A stretch of DNA of 64,000 nt from Elmis aenea (lineage: Eukaryota > Arthropoda > Insecta > Coleoptera > Elmidae). A program made the position numbers and the translations under genes. The stretch spans positions 10,008,575 through 10,072,574 of the forward strand of contig OX393576.1 in assembly GCA_947652605.1 (NCBI GenBank), in the 5' to 3' direction. The notes beneath the pieces were generated by a model, which was given only the letters and a program-made list of their open reading frames with translations, did no database searches and was not told where the DNA came from. Positions 23,055-33,512 of the stretch are shown piece by piece. Within the stretch, counting starts at the first letter, position 1. Each line of letters starts with the position of its first letter.

Positions 23055-23354
23055 TAATATTATGAAGAAGTGTGGTTCATACCAAACGTTTAGCTGAATG
23101 GAAGTGTTGGACGATATCATACTTCTAACTACAATTATTGTTCGATGATTATTATTTTAAAATAGCAATTTAGCAATTTTGATTCAACTACATTACAAAA
23201 ATTTTAACATCCAGTGTATCTGATTTGAGGCTTAAAACTGGCAACTTCTAAACGTTAATAGAGATAACGTCGATTAAATGGAACTATAGTAGCCTATGTT
23301 GGAGAGCAATTTAGTAATGCTTTAAGATTTTGAATAATACACTCTATAAGGTCA

Positions 23355-23470
23355 GATTAACCGAGTTCGGTGGATGGTTGGTAAGCAACTAGCGAGTAAT
23401 CGGGAGATCGTGGGTTTGAGTCCCAAGGCCGCCTGTCATTGCAGGGGTTTCAGGTGGTTTCCCCTATCTA
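23355..23470 (+). repeat. tRNA-derived SINE head
   Basis: Contains a box-A-like TGGATGGTTGG (23371-23381) and, 31 bases on, a near-consensus box B GGTTTGAGTCC (23413-23423), with GGGAGATCGTGGG before box B as in many insect tRNA-derived SINEs. It lacks a proper cloverleaf with paired acceptor ends, so it is not called as a tRNA gene. A T-rich stretch follows after about 23457. Confidence 0.65.
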
Positions 23471-23479
23471 TTATATATT

Positions 23480-24097
23480 TAGATTTTTATTTGTTCTTTG
23501 GTTTTTCTCGTAAAACCTACCGTTTTTGAGTAAAAAATAAAACAAGTCAACATGAACCATCAAATATTCCAATATAGAACGACTCATTTTGGTGGTTTCC
23601 ATGGTTTGTTTATGTTCATATTAACCTCAAAATGCATTATACCCGTCAAATCTACCCAATATGAACATAAACAAACCATGGCAACCAACAAAATGAAACG
23701 GTAAAGACGGTAGATTTTACGAGAACAACTAAAGAACAGAAAACGTTTCTAAATAAATCAATGTTCCAAATAAAAAATTTAAAATTGCAAAATTTTAACC
23801 CACCAAAAGTTATTATTAAAAAACCAACAGCGCTCGCACTTTTCAGGTCCCTGTGAAGGTGGGAGATGATTGAAAATATTACTATGGGAAACCTTTAATG
23901 AGGATAAAACATCTACCAAATATCATTCTTCTGCATTTATCGAAATTTGAGAAATAAAATAAAAACCTAATTTTACCGCTCCCCTTTAGGGGGGTGTAAC
24001 TCAGAAAGGAGACGTCTAGGGAAAAAAGACCTCCCCTTAATTTTGGATAAGGAATCACCACCTGAATTTTTTCGCAATATTTAAGAAACACCCTGTA
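23480..24097. mobile_element. truncated copy of the 60360 foldback family
   Basis: Matches the inner loop and right arm of the foldback at 60360-61947: ACCGTTTTTGAGTAAAAAAT, the mirrored pair around TTTGTTTATGTTCATATT (about 23608-23625 and the inverse near 23660-23675), AACCCACCAAAAGTTA, CCGCTCCCCTTTAGGGGGGT, and the end AAACACCCTGTA at 24097. The left arm outside the loop is absent and the SINE abuts that side. The 69-codon minus ORF (23882-24091) is a by-product. Confidence 0.75.
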
Positions 24098-24099
24098 TA

Positions 24100-24374
24100 T
24101 ACTGGGTGATTCAGTTTGACTGTCTCACCCTTAAAATTGTTTTATTTTAAGAGAAAACCCAGATTAACCATATATATTTTGAAATCGCAGGAAATTTCCT
24201 AGAAAATTACGTTAAATTGTTGTTTGTACGATGCAATATATCAGCGATAGTCAACTTTTATTTAAAATTATATGGTACCCGTTTTATATTGATAGATTTT
24301 AATTCCGATCATGCATTAAAAAAAAATATAAATTGGAAAATTTTCGAGAAAAATTAGTTCCAAAATTATTTATT
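24100..24374. mobile_element. TACTGGGTGATTC end, interrupted by a Harbinger element
   Basis: A TACTGGGTGATTCAGTTTG end starts three bases after the previous element's CCCTGTA, so two TACAGGG-type elements lie back to back. The body runs into the PIF/Harbinger insertion at 24375 and seems to resume at 25580. I could not find its opposite end with confidence; a CACAGGGTGTAT motif near 25952 is in the wrong orientation. Confidence 0.4.
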
Positions 24375-25579
24375 GGGCCGTATGCATAAAAATAAGTGAA
24401 TACTTATAAGTATTAAGTATAAGTAAAAGTAAATGCGAGATGTGATATGCATAATCTTTTACTAGTACTAGGTAGCAAATGCTGGAAAATCTTAAGTAAA
24501 TACTACTAGGTTTTACTTAATGATTCAAATATTGTCATGGTTAATCACAAGAAAAGAATAACATTTGTAACAGTCCATGTTAAAATCATAATTTGATTGT
24601 TATTATTAAGAATTTTTATAATTTTATATTCAAAACAATAAACGGTGTCTTTTTAGAATTTACTAGGAGTATTATAAACTTTTAGACCAAAATTTTTTCT
24701 CAACTAAGTGCCGCTTAGTAATTGTGCAATGTTTTTTCTTTTCCTTATGCCAGCTCGCCTGATGTCATTCTCTTCGTCAAGGTTGGCCTTCCTCCTCTTC
24801 GACACTAAGATTATAGTTAACTTGATCTTCTTCATCGAATGTGTTATCACCTAGTTGCTTTGCTACGTTATGAAGTATAAAACAACTTACGGTAACTGAC
24901 GGAATTATTGCAAACTCTGTTTTTTGCATGTATTTTGTTGTAATGCTTTTGGACATCATTATCAGGATTCCTGTGTGGTGTCATAATCCACGGAGCGATT
25001 CAATATCCCTCGTCGCAATTATGACTGCAATCTTTTCAACTAATCCAGATTTTCGTAACACCCGACTGTCATGAGTAGATACAGCCTGGATTGGTAGCAT
25101 CAACACTTAAGTAATTCGTTGCTACCACAAGTAATAGCTTGAACGTTAATAGAAGGCTTGGATTTTCTATTGATATGCATATTCGTCAGCGTGCTCTGGT
25201 GGTCTGAGTATTTCGACGTGTGTATAGTCTAAAGCTCCTATACAACACGGAAAATTAAATTTTGTCTGCCAATCTCTTTTTGCTTTATCTACTTCACCCA
25301 TAGTGCACGATATTGTCGACAATCGTGATTTCGTCGATTTTGAGAGATTTTAAGAGCTTTAACTTGCATGAACAACGCCATGATTAAAACTGATGCTAAA
25401 ATAAGTACGGTGACAGGCGCAGACTTGAGATTGTACTAGTATTTACTTAAAGTTTTAAGTAAATACTCCATGTTATGCATACTCCTAGTAAATGCTTAAA
25501 CTTTATATGCATACGGAACCGAGTATTTAGTTGCAAAATCAGTAGTAAAAGCTTTTACTTGCTTTTATGCATACAACCC
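24375..25579. mobile_element. PIF/Harbinger element with decayed transposase
   Basis: A 1,205-bp unit whose left end GGGCCGTATGCATAAAAATA and right end TTGCTTTTATGCATACAACCC are inverted copies with a few mismatches. ATT lies on both sides, consistent with a 3-bp target duplication. Subterminal regions repeat variants of AGTAAATACTAGTA and TATGCATAC on both strands, possible transposase-binding sites. Inside is a minus-strand PIF/Harbinger transposase relic. Confidence 0.8.
24720..25330 (-). pseudogene. PIF/Harbinger DDE transposase pseudogene (HARBI1-like)
   Basis: From 25330 downward: GEVDKAKRDWQTKFNFPCCI, then GALDYTHVEI, where the family has GA(I/L)D(C/G)THV with the first catalytic aspartate. 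A shifted frame gives KPSINVQAI, then QAVSTHDSRV with the second aspartate region, as in the family block PGS.HDSR. The C-terminal frame (24959-24777) has PSVTVSCFILHNVAKQLGDN and an acidic EED...EEEE tail; the family has VLHN followed by an acidic stretch. Stops and frameshifts throughout. It lies inside matching terminal repeats, so transposase and element belong together. Confidence 0.8.
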
Positions 25580-26164
25580 ATTATTTTTCACAAAATCTTA
25601 ACAATATTTGTATTTTGATATTAATGAGAATACGCAGACACGTAGCTTGAATTATTTTTTAAAATTTATGCAGTAGCGATGTGAAAATGTTAATAAACAG
25701 TAATTTAATTTACATAATGTACCTACCTCCCAACACAACTTTTTGGCGAAGAAAATAGTGAATAAATTGAATAATGGCAGGTTACGGTATTATTTAATCG
25801 TTAGTTTGGTGATGAAAACGCTAGCACAATGATGTTTTCTTATTCATTAGTTAATTTTTAAAGAGTTATTGAGCAGATGACGTACGCAGTCTATTCAATT
25901 CAAAACAAATACTAAATGACAGCTTGATATTGATTACGCACCCAACACCACAGGGTGTATAATTAAGTAACAGTAATAGAGCAATTTAATCTACACATAT
26001 CCCATACATTTTGACCTATATTAGTAACTAATTGGATCTCGGTACACAGGGTCGTCCAATATTTGTAAGGTAGCTTAGTAACTAAAAGGTGTCCAAATAT
26101 GAACTTTACAACTTTTATTTAAAATAATTCCCAAAATAAATTATCATCACCATCGTTATATTCT
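25580..26164. other. no gene recognised
   Basis: AT-rich. Holds two isolated terminal-motif matches, CACAGGGTGTAT near 25952 and ACACAGGGTCGTCC near 26045, both in the same orientation and not pairing. Otherwise nothing. Confidence 0.4.
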
Positions 26165-26575
26165 TTTACTAGCAGGTGTCGAAGTTTGTTCCTTCACTTT
26201 ACTTCATCTCAATAAAGCTACGCCACCCCTTCCGGTCCCTTGCCAGCGTGCTTCCTTCCTCCCATGATTTTCCTCTACGTTTTAGTATCTCCACAGCGCG
26301 GTTGTTCCAGGTTGTTCTAGGTCGTCCCCTTTTATTTTTACTATTTTTCTGGCTTCCCATATTTTCTTAAATCTGTATTAAATGGCCTGTCCACTTTAAT
26401 TTCATTTCCTCTATTTTACTTTTCAGTGACTTCATTTTAAGTTTTTCTCATGAGTGCGTTTCTTATTTTATCTACTCTTCTTACCCCTATGACGCTTCTT
26501 AAGTACCGCATGTCTACAGCTTGTAATCTATTCTCTTGTCCTTTATTCAATACCCAATTCTCAGCCCCATATGTT
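26165..26575 (-). pseudogene. RTE-type element 3' region, downstream part
   Basis: The minus strand reads TYGAENWVLNKGQENRLQAV, MRYLRSVIGVRRVDKIRNAL, then in a shifted frame MKLKWTGHLIQ, GRPRTTWNNRAVEILKRRG and a terminal LARDRKGWRSFIEMK before a stop. This is the typical C-terminal end of RTE-type elements (TYG.E.W, then WYGH...M, GRPR..W). Its upstream codons are found beyond the insertion at 26979. Confidence 0.85.
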
Positions 26576-26978
26576 TTTTTATTTATTTATTATTTCCGCG
26601 GAGGTGGCCCCCTTTCGGGTTTCTGCACTGCGCCCTATTGGTTTATTGTACCCTCTGGTGATGGCCCCTTAAAGAAGTCCTGTGTTTTTAAAGAAACTCC
26701 AGGATTTTCTTTGTGTTTGTTTTACTCTTCTTGGTTGGCTTTTTCCATCCCTAGAAGTCTACGCCGATAGGATGTGAATCCTTCAATGGCATATTATGTG
26801 AAGAGGAGTTTCTTCTTCTTCACCACATCCTCTGCATATGTTGGTCTCTGAGAGCTCTATTATGTAGAAGTGTTTGTTTAGCCCAGTGTCCTGTGACGAG
26901 TCCTGTGGTTGCTCTGATGTCTGCTCTGCTCATCCTGAGCATTTCTTCTGTCTTTTCTTTTGAGACCATTGACAGGAT
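26576..26978 (-). mobile_element. non-LTR retrotransposon 3' end with RNase H region, inside RTE
   Basis: A 403-bp insertion flanked by the perfect 13-bp target duplication AGCCCCATATGTT (26563-26575 and 26979-26991). On the minus strand it encodes LRMSRADIRATTGLVTGHWA, then NRALRDQHMQRMW, which looks like the end of an RNase H domain and the following region in I/R1-like non-LTR elements (..LSR.D...LTG.LTGH..L..HL). A 3' UTR rich in GGGCC and GGGGGCC follows, with an A-rich tail (AAATAAATAAATAAAAAA inverted at 26576). It is strongly 5'-truncated. The duplication sits exactly in the RTE reading frame. Confidence 0.85.
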
Positions 26979-27045
26979 AGCCCCATATGTTAATATTGGT
27001 AAGTAAATTGTATTGTATACTGTCACATTAGTATTTTATTAGTAT
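26979..27045 (-). pseudogene. RTE-type element, upstream part of the split copy
   Basis: The minus strand reads TVYNTIYLPILTYGA up to the duplicated site. Joining to the downstream half continues as ENWVLNK, the standard L.YG.E.W stretch. This shows that the apparent 68-codon ORF across 26820-27026 is a chimera of host RTE and inserted element. Confidence 0.8.
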
Positions 27046-27099
27046 TTTTCCAAATTTATTTTATTCGATTACTTTTATAAGTTCATTACCTTCGCTTAA

Positions 27100-27660
27100 T
27101 CGTTCGATGATGTACTATAACAGCTCAGCGTAATTAATGCAATTCTGCAAGCGCGACATTGCTGATGCTAGGATTACGCTGAGTTGCCGACCCAAGCGTG
27201 GTAACGCACTCCGGAAATAATACGTCGATCTACAGGCTTGTTGAGTCAGGGAATAAATCAATATAAATAGATCAATTAAATTCTGAGAGGGCAGTCTAGT
27301 TTGGGACTCAAATTGCGAAGTGCCGTTCGCTACCCAAAAGAAGCCCTCTCAGAATGGGGAAGTCCCTGGCCCAGCAAGCGCTGATAATGTTATAATGTAT
27401 GTATAATGTTTAATGTGTGAGTATAGTTGTTTTAATTTACGTTCCGATTTATGTCTTGTATCATGGTGTATTTTAGTTGTGTTTTAATTTAATAAATGTT
27501 TTAAGTTTACTTATAGGATTTCATTTGCATATTCTCTTGAATGTTCCATCTTCTCTTACAGATCAGTGCTACTCCATTTCAGATCCGGTCACCTTGCTCC
27601 GAGTTTAATTGACTTTGATTATTATTAATAATCAATTAATAATAGTTACGAAGCCAATCG
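27100..27660 (+). repeat. possible solo LTR or promoter-bearing repeat
   Basis: A GC-richer block. It has a TATA-like TATAAATA (27269-27276) and, about 215 bases on, AATAAATGTTTTAAG as a polyadenylation-like signal (near 27490). Inverted CTCAGCGTAAT and ATTACGCTGAG (near 27122 and 27172) form a hairpin; a second pair is CTGAGAGGGC and CCCTCTCAG (near 27283 and 27343). This is compatible with an LTR, but TG...CA ends and a target duplication could not be fixed, and no partner LTR or internal region was found. Confidence 0.35.
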
Positions 27661-27696
27661 TAACAATACTGTTATTTTTGTTTCTCTTTTTTTTAA

Positions 27697-29510
27697 ACAG
27701 GGTGCGCCATTAGTGCGATAAAGTCCATTATTGCCCTTAATGTCAACTTAATAAAAAAAGTTTTTATTGAAACTTATAGTATTTCTACACGTGCATGTTT
27801 TAAAATTAGTTTCAAGTATACAGGGGGTTTCATAAAAGTGGGGCGTCACTAAAGGTATTTTTTTTAAATTGAACACCCAGTATATTTTTGCATAATCGAA
27901 TTCAGCAAGAAAATCTCCATATGACAGTATTTTGTTTTTTTAATTTTTTTGCGACGTTGCCAATTTATCTTAAAAAATCTTTGAATTTCCAGAAAAAAAG
28001 GGTACAATACTTGTCAAGAGCACAACCTTATGAATAATAATTGGCATATGATATTTTGTACATACAAAGTCAAAAGGTGTAGTCACAGTCTAAATACATC
28101 TAAATTAATTTATATTATACAGGGTGTTTCTTATAGATGTGCCAACTTCCCAATTTTCAAACATCAATAACTTTTTTTTCAAATGGAACACCCTGTATAT
28201 TATTACGTCATTTTGTTGCATTTTTGTTTTTCTTCAACTTTTCTTAATACTTACCTATACCTAAAATGAATATTTTCTGAGATATTTACATTTTACTTAT
28301 TCTTATAAGCGTTGTGTAGGAATTTCCTAGTTTTCTCGGAGTAGGCCTCGACTTTGACAATAGAAACAATAATTTCTGTAGTAACAAATGTCAGAGTTAA
28401 TTGGTGTCAATTGTTAAAACATAAATAAATGAGTATAACATATTTAATAGGAATTTTCCAAAAAAAGAATTGATTAATGCGGTCTATGTTCAGGGTGGCG
28501 TATTTTCGATGCCCATACAGGGGAGGTATCTCGGTTATTATCAGAGATAGAAAAAAACTAAGTACGTAGTCTCGATTTCTTTTTTCGAGAGGAATTTATT
28601 ATCGTAAACAGATTTTTGATCTTTTTTAATTTTCGAAATATAGTTTTTTTTTTAGTCTCTGATAATTACCGAAATACCCCCCCCTGTATGGGCATCGAAA
28701 GTACGCCACCCTGAACGTAGACCGTATCAATGATTTCTTTTTTGGAAAATTCATATTGCATATGTTATACTCATTTATTTATGTTTTAACAATTGACACC
28801 AATTAACTCTGACATTTGTTACTACAGAAATTATTGTTTCTATTGTCAAAGTCGGGGCCTACTCCGAGAAAACTAGGAAATTCCTACACAACGCTTATAA
28901 GAATAAGTAAAATGTAAATATCTCAGAAAATATTCATTTTAGGTATAGGTAAGTATAAAGAAAAGTTGAAGAAACACAAAAATGCAACAAAATGACGTAA
29001 TAATATACAGGGTGTTCCATTTGAAAAAATAAAGTTATTGATGTTTGAAAATTGGGAAGTTGGCACATCTATAAGAAACACCCTGTATAATATAAATTAA
29101 TTTTGATGTATTTAGACTGTGACTACACCTTTTGACTTTGTATGTGCAAAATATCATTTGCCAATTATTATTCATAACGTTGTGCTCTTGACAAGTATTG
29201 TACCCTGTTTTTCTGGAAATTCAAAGATTTTTTAAGATAAATTGGCAACGTCGCAAAAAAATTAAAAAAACAAAATACTGTCATATGGAGATTTTCTTGC
29301 TGAATTCGATTATGCAAAAATATACTGGGTGTTCAATTTAAAAAAAATACCTTTAGTGACGCCCCACTTTTATGAAACCCCCTGTATACTTGAAATTAAT
29401 TTTAAAACATGCACGTCTAGAAATACTATAAGTTTCAATAAAAACTTTTTTTTATTGAGTTGACATTAAGGGCAATAATGGACTTTATCGCACTAATGGC
29501 GCACCCTGTA
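27697..29510. repeat. 1.8-kb near-perfect palindrome with TACAGGG ends
   Basis: The left arm (27697-28560) and right arm (28641-29510) are reverse complements almost throughout, around an 80-bp centre. Outer ends: AACAGGGTGCGCCATTAGTG and the inverse ending GCGCACCCTGTA. Inside each arm are nested smaller modules with inverted ends, at 27829-27885 and 28117-28198 in the left arm and mirrored in the right, plus GTTCAGGGTGGCG near the centre. Arm mismatches are few. It truncates an RTE relic at 29511. It is probably a composite foldback transposon. No ORF in it carries a domain. Confidence 0.9.
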
Positions 29511-29880
29511 TATCGCGTTGTATGTCCTTGTTGCTGTTTTTATCCCATTTCCCATTTCTTTTTCTTGTGTTCCTTTACTTTTTATAATTATTCCAAGATA
29601 CTTAAATTCATCTACGTGCTCTAACATTTCTACTCCAAGTCTGATGTTGATTTTCTTTTCTTTATTTGACATAGCCATTACTTTAGTTTTCTCGTTATTG
29701 ACTATGAAGTTGTAATCTTTCATTGTATCAGCCCACACATTAATATTCTTTTCAAGTTTTTTCGTTCTTAGCTACCAGCATCACATCGTGTGCGAATACA
29801 CAAGCTTGTACTTTGACTTGTTATAGATTGTAAAGTCCTATGTATACTTTGTCGTTTGATTCCAGCTTTGTTTTATAACT
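29511..29880 (-). pseudogene. RTE-type RT palm fragment
   Basis: The minus strand near 29860-29790 encodes ACVFAHDVMLVAKNEK (motif C, FADD decayed to FAHD), then an open 81-codon frame (29738-29493) with MKDYNFIVNNEKTKVMAMSN, VDEFKYLGIIIKSKG and a final TYNAIY, where it runs into the palindrome end at 29510. Confidence 0.8.
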
Positions 29881-30043
29881 TCATCAATGAGCTCAATACT
29901 TCTTCTTCCCCAAAAATAAATACAAAACGAATATTTTCATACAAATGCTTTGTTTGGACCTTGCATGAATTCATAAATAATAAAAAAACTAATAAATTTT
30001 GCATAGCGTACATTTTTAAACACGCTATGAGGGGCTAATACAT

Positions 30044-31745
30044 TGAACTTTGTGGTTAAATCGTCTTGATTTTCAAAATTATTTTACTGTATACTTATGG
30101 TATGCAAAGATTTACGACAACACAGTTTTGTAAGATATCAATGCCAGTTTTAGAACGCATATACGCGATTACCCAGAAGTTCATTAAAATTTAACACACG
30201 TTTATCCATCAGTGATCAAGTAATACCATCGTTGCTTCTATGAAAATGACGTTTAGTTATTAACGCCAGTTCAAGCCCAAATATTAATAAATAATGCCTA
30301 GATAAATGAAAAAGTTATTAACTATGGACGTATTTGCGTTTAACTTCACGCGAAATCGAGAAAAGGTTTATCGTTATTAAGATCTTTTATTTACCGAGTA
30401 TAAAGATTAATATTTAGACTTAAAAACATTTTGTAGTAAATATTAATGAAGATCTGCGTTCGGCAAAATTCACTCGAAAGTGTTTTTTATTTCGTGTGGT
30501 CTAAACCACCACACACTTCCCCTCCGCACATCTTGTATATTTTTTATAGCAGCATTAGCTGCTATCACACAAAACTGGCCTTTGTTGCGCACAAAAGGCG
30601 GGCTACTTTATGTTGATATTGTGTAGGGAACATCAAATTTTTATCGTGTTCTGTTACACCCGACAACTTTATACGTTTGTAAAACACGGGAAAGAATAGA
30701 GTATCAGAAATCAGAATATTTGCAGTACTACAAGGATTTCAAAAGAAATGCAATATATCATAGAAACTCACCGGTTCTCCCAGAGTTAAGGTTTGCTTTT
30801 ATTAAAATCCGTATCAAGAGCTCTTATATCCCGAGCGGTTTATGGTACTTTTGCTTCATTGTTGTAGAAATAAGAGAAGCAAATAGCACTCGAGGTAAAA
30901 ATATGATGTAATTTCTGAAAATTCATGGGAGTACGATAAAAAATTTAAATTAAAATATTGGACTTAGATTGGATTATTTTATACAAATAGAAATTTAAGT
31001 TTTAGCATGGATATCGTTTGTTATAAGATCAATTTTACATTTAAATTTGGTAAAGTACTTACAAATTTCCTAAAACCAATGGTCTAGTTCTTATAATAAG
31101 CAAGATTTCCATGGTTGAACCCGAATTTCAATCTGCCTGTAGATTCATTATTGTTGAAGCAAATATTTTTGTCTCTACCAACTTACAAGTTTTACTGTAA
31201 TTTTTTTTTGATTTGTGTTGCCATGTACGATTTTTCAGCTGAAATTTGGTCTTTTGAAGACGACTTTTACCGAACCAGAGGAATAAAAATCGTAAGGATA
31301 TGCACTTGAAAGTTGTGTATAACGACTTGTATGGAGGGCCTCTTGCGTTAGCAAAAGGTCGAGTGTTGCTATAAGGGTAAGTGGTAAAAATTAATCGAGA
31401 ATGTTACATTTTTTATTATAAATCAGAGTAGTTTGTAGCTTAATTCTTAATTTAAAAAATGCTATATTTTTAAATACAGTCGCAATTCTTTAATACAATT
31501 AATAAGAGCCGCATAAAAAGGTGGAACATTCAAATATGGAATGTTCAAATCTGGAAAATGCACCGATAAAATCATTCAATTCTTAAATCGTTCAACGCTG
31601 GAATCACTCAACGCAGGAATCGTGCTACGATGGAACCATGCAACACGAGAATCGTTCATCGCTGGAAAGCTCAAATCTGGAATCCAGAAATTAAGAATTT
31701 TTGCTGCCCTCTTTATTACAACGGCCAAAGTATAATATAATTACA
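30044..31745 (+). repeat. 1.7-kb tandem duplication, copy 1
   Basis: The 1,702-bp unit beginning GAACTTTGTGGTTAAATCGT recurs directly at 31746. The copies match nearly base for base with scattered substitutions and small indels. The unit carries a 63-codon plus frame (30720-30911) that keeps its length in copy 2 (32422-32613) with two residue changes; the surrounding DNA is equally conserved, so this is not evidence of coding. It also holds GC-richer hairpins (TAGCAGCATTAGCTGCTA at 30547; GCCTTTGTTGCGCACAAAAGGC at 30580) and, at its 3' end, the 16-bp minisatellite. Confidence 0.9.
31523..31690 (+). repeat. 16-bp minisatellite (GGAATCRTTCAACGCT-like)
   Basis: About ten degenerate 14-16 bp repeats of the form GGAATCNTTCAACGCT, for example GGAACATTCAAATAT, GGAATCACTCAACGCA, GGAACCATGCAACACG and GGAATCGTGCTACGAT. 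It sits at the 3' end of duplication copy 1. A truncated copy is at 33220-33300 and an inverted copy at 33301-33512. Confidence 0.8.
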
Positions 31746-33300
31746 GAACTTTGTGGTTAAATCGTCTTGATTTTCAAAATTATTTTACTGTATACTTATG
31801 GTATGCAAAGATTTACGACAACACAGTTTTGTAAGATATCAATGCCAGTTTTAGAACGCATATACGCGATTACCCAGAAGTTCATTAAAATTTAACACAC
31901 GTTTATCCATCAGTGATCAAGTAATACCATCGTTGCTTCTATGAAAATTGACGTTTAGTTATTAACGCCAGTTCATGCCCAAATATTAATAAATAATGCC
32001 TAGATAAATGAAAAAGTTATTAACTATGGACGTATTTGCGTTTAACTTCACGCGAAATCGAGAAAAGGTTTATCGTTATTAAGATCTTTTATTTACCGAG
32101 TATAAAGATTAATATTTAGACTTAAAAACATTTTGTAGTAAATATTAATGAAGATCTGCGTTTGGCAAAATTCACTCGAAAGTGTTTTTTATTTCGTGTG
32201 GTCTAAACCACCACACACTACCCCTCCGCACATCTTGTATATTTTTTATAGCAGCATTAGCTGCTATCACACAAAACTGGCCTTTGTTGCGCACAAAAGG
32301 CGGGCTACTTTATGTTGATATTGTGTAGGGAACATCAAATTTTTATCGTGTTCTGTTACACCCGACAACTTTATACGTTTGTAAAACACGAGAAAGAATA
32401 GAGTATCAGAAATCAGAATATTTGCAGTACTACAAGGATTTCAAAAGAAATGCAATATATCATAGAAACTCACCGGCTCTTCTAGAGTTAAGGTTTGCTT
32501 TTATTAAAATCCGTATCAAGAGCTCTTATATCCCGAGCGGTTTATGGTACTTTTGCTTCATTGTTGTAGAAATAAGAGAAGCAAATAGCACTCGAGGTAA
32601 AAATATGATGTAATTTCTGAAAATTCATGGGAGTACGATAAAAATTTTAAATTAAAATATTGGACTTAGATTGGATTGTTTTATACAAATAGAAATTTAA
32701 GTTTTAGCATGGATATCGTTTGTTATAAGATCAATTTTACATTTAAATTTGGTAAAGTACTTACAAATTTCCTAAAACCAATGGTCTAGCTCTTATAATA
32801 AGCAAGATTTCCATGGTTGAACCCGAATTTCAATCTGCCTGTAGATTCATTATTGTTGAAGCAAATATTTTTGTCTCTACCAACTTACAAGTTTTACTGT
32901 ATTTTTTTTTGATTTGTGTTGCCATGTACGATTTTTCAGTTGAAATTTGGTCTTTTGAAGACTTTTACCGAAGCAAAGGAATAAAAATCGTAAGGATATG
33001 CACTTGAAAGTTGTGTATAACGACTTGTATGGAGGGCCTCTTGCGTTAGCAAAAGGTCGAGTGTTGCTATAAGTAAGTGGTGAAAATTAATCGAGAATGT
33101 TACATTTTTTTATTATAAATCAGAGTAGTTTGTAGCTTAATTCTTAATTTAAAAAATGCTATATTTTTAAATACAGTCGCAATTCTTTAATACAATTAAT
33201 AAGAGCCGCATAAAAAGGTGGAACATTCAAATATGGAATGTTCAAATCTGGAAAATGCACCGGTTGAATCATTCAAATCTTGAATCGTTCAACGCTGGAA
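31746..33300 (+). repeat. 1.7-kb tandem duplication, copy 2 (3'-truncated)
   Basis: Direct repeat of 30044-31745 at an offset of about 1,702 bp. It diverges at about 33300, within the minisatellite, where an inverted copy of the minisatellite begins. Differences include GTCTAAACCACCACACACTA for ...CTT near 32215 and a 3-codon loss near 32960. Confidence 0.9.
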
Positions 33301-33512
33301 TTATATTATATTTACTTAGGCTGTTGTAATATAGAGGGCAAAAAAATTCCAGATTTGAGCTTTCCAGCGATGAACGATTCCCGTGTTGCATGGTTCCATC
33401 GTTGCATGATTTCTGCGTTGAATGATTCCAGCGTTGCACGATTCAAGATTTAAATGATTCTATCGGTGCATTTTCCAGATTTGAACATTCCATATTTAAA
33501 TGTTTCAGATAT
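33301..33512 (-). repeat. inverted copy of the minisatellite segment
   Basis: Read on the minus strand, this repeats the 31523-31742 segment, including the flank CCCTCTATATTACAACAGCC. With the truncated direct copy at 33220-33300 it forms a hairpin-capable inverted pair with no loop sequence of its own. Confidence 0.8.

Noticed and set aside
23355..23470. tRNA gene
   Set aside because: Box A and B are present, but the ends do not pair into an acceptor stem and no sound anticodon arm is visible; better explained as a SINE head.
26450..26770. 106-codon plus ORF
   Set aside because: Antisense to the RTE relic and the nested non-LTR element; crosses the insertion junction.
26820..27026. 68-codon minus ORF as a single protein
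   Set aside because: A chimera: the first 15 or so codons belong to the host RTE and the rest to the inserted element.
27100..27660. Host gene promoter
   Set aside because: TATA-like and polyadenylation-like signals in one repeat-like block fit an LTR better, and no downstream ORF exists; kept only as a low-confidence repeat.
30720..32613. 63-codon ORF kept in both copies of the 1.7-kb duplication
   Set aside because: Flanking noncoding DNA is equally conserved, so retention reflects recency rather than selection; no domain.
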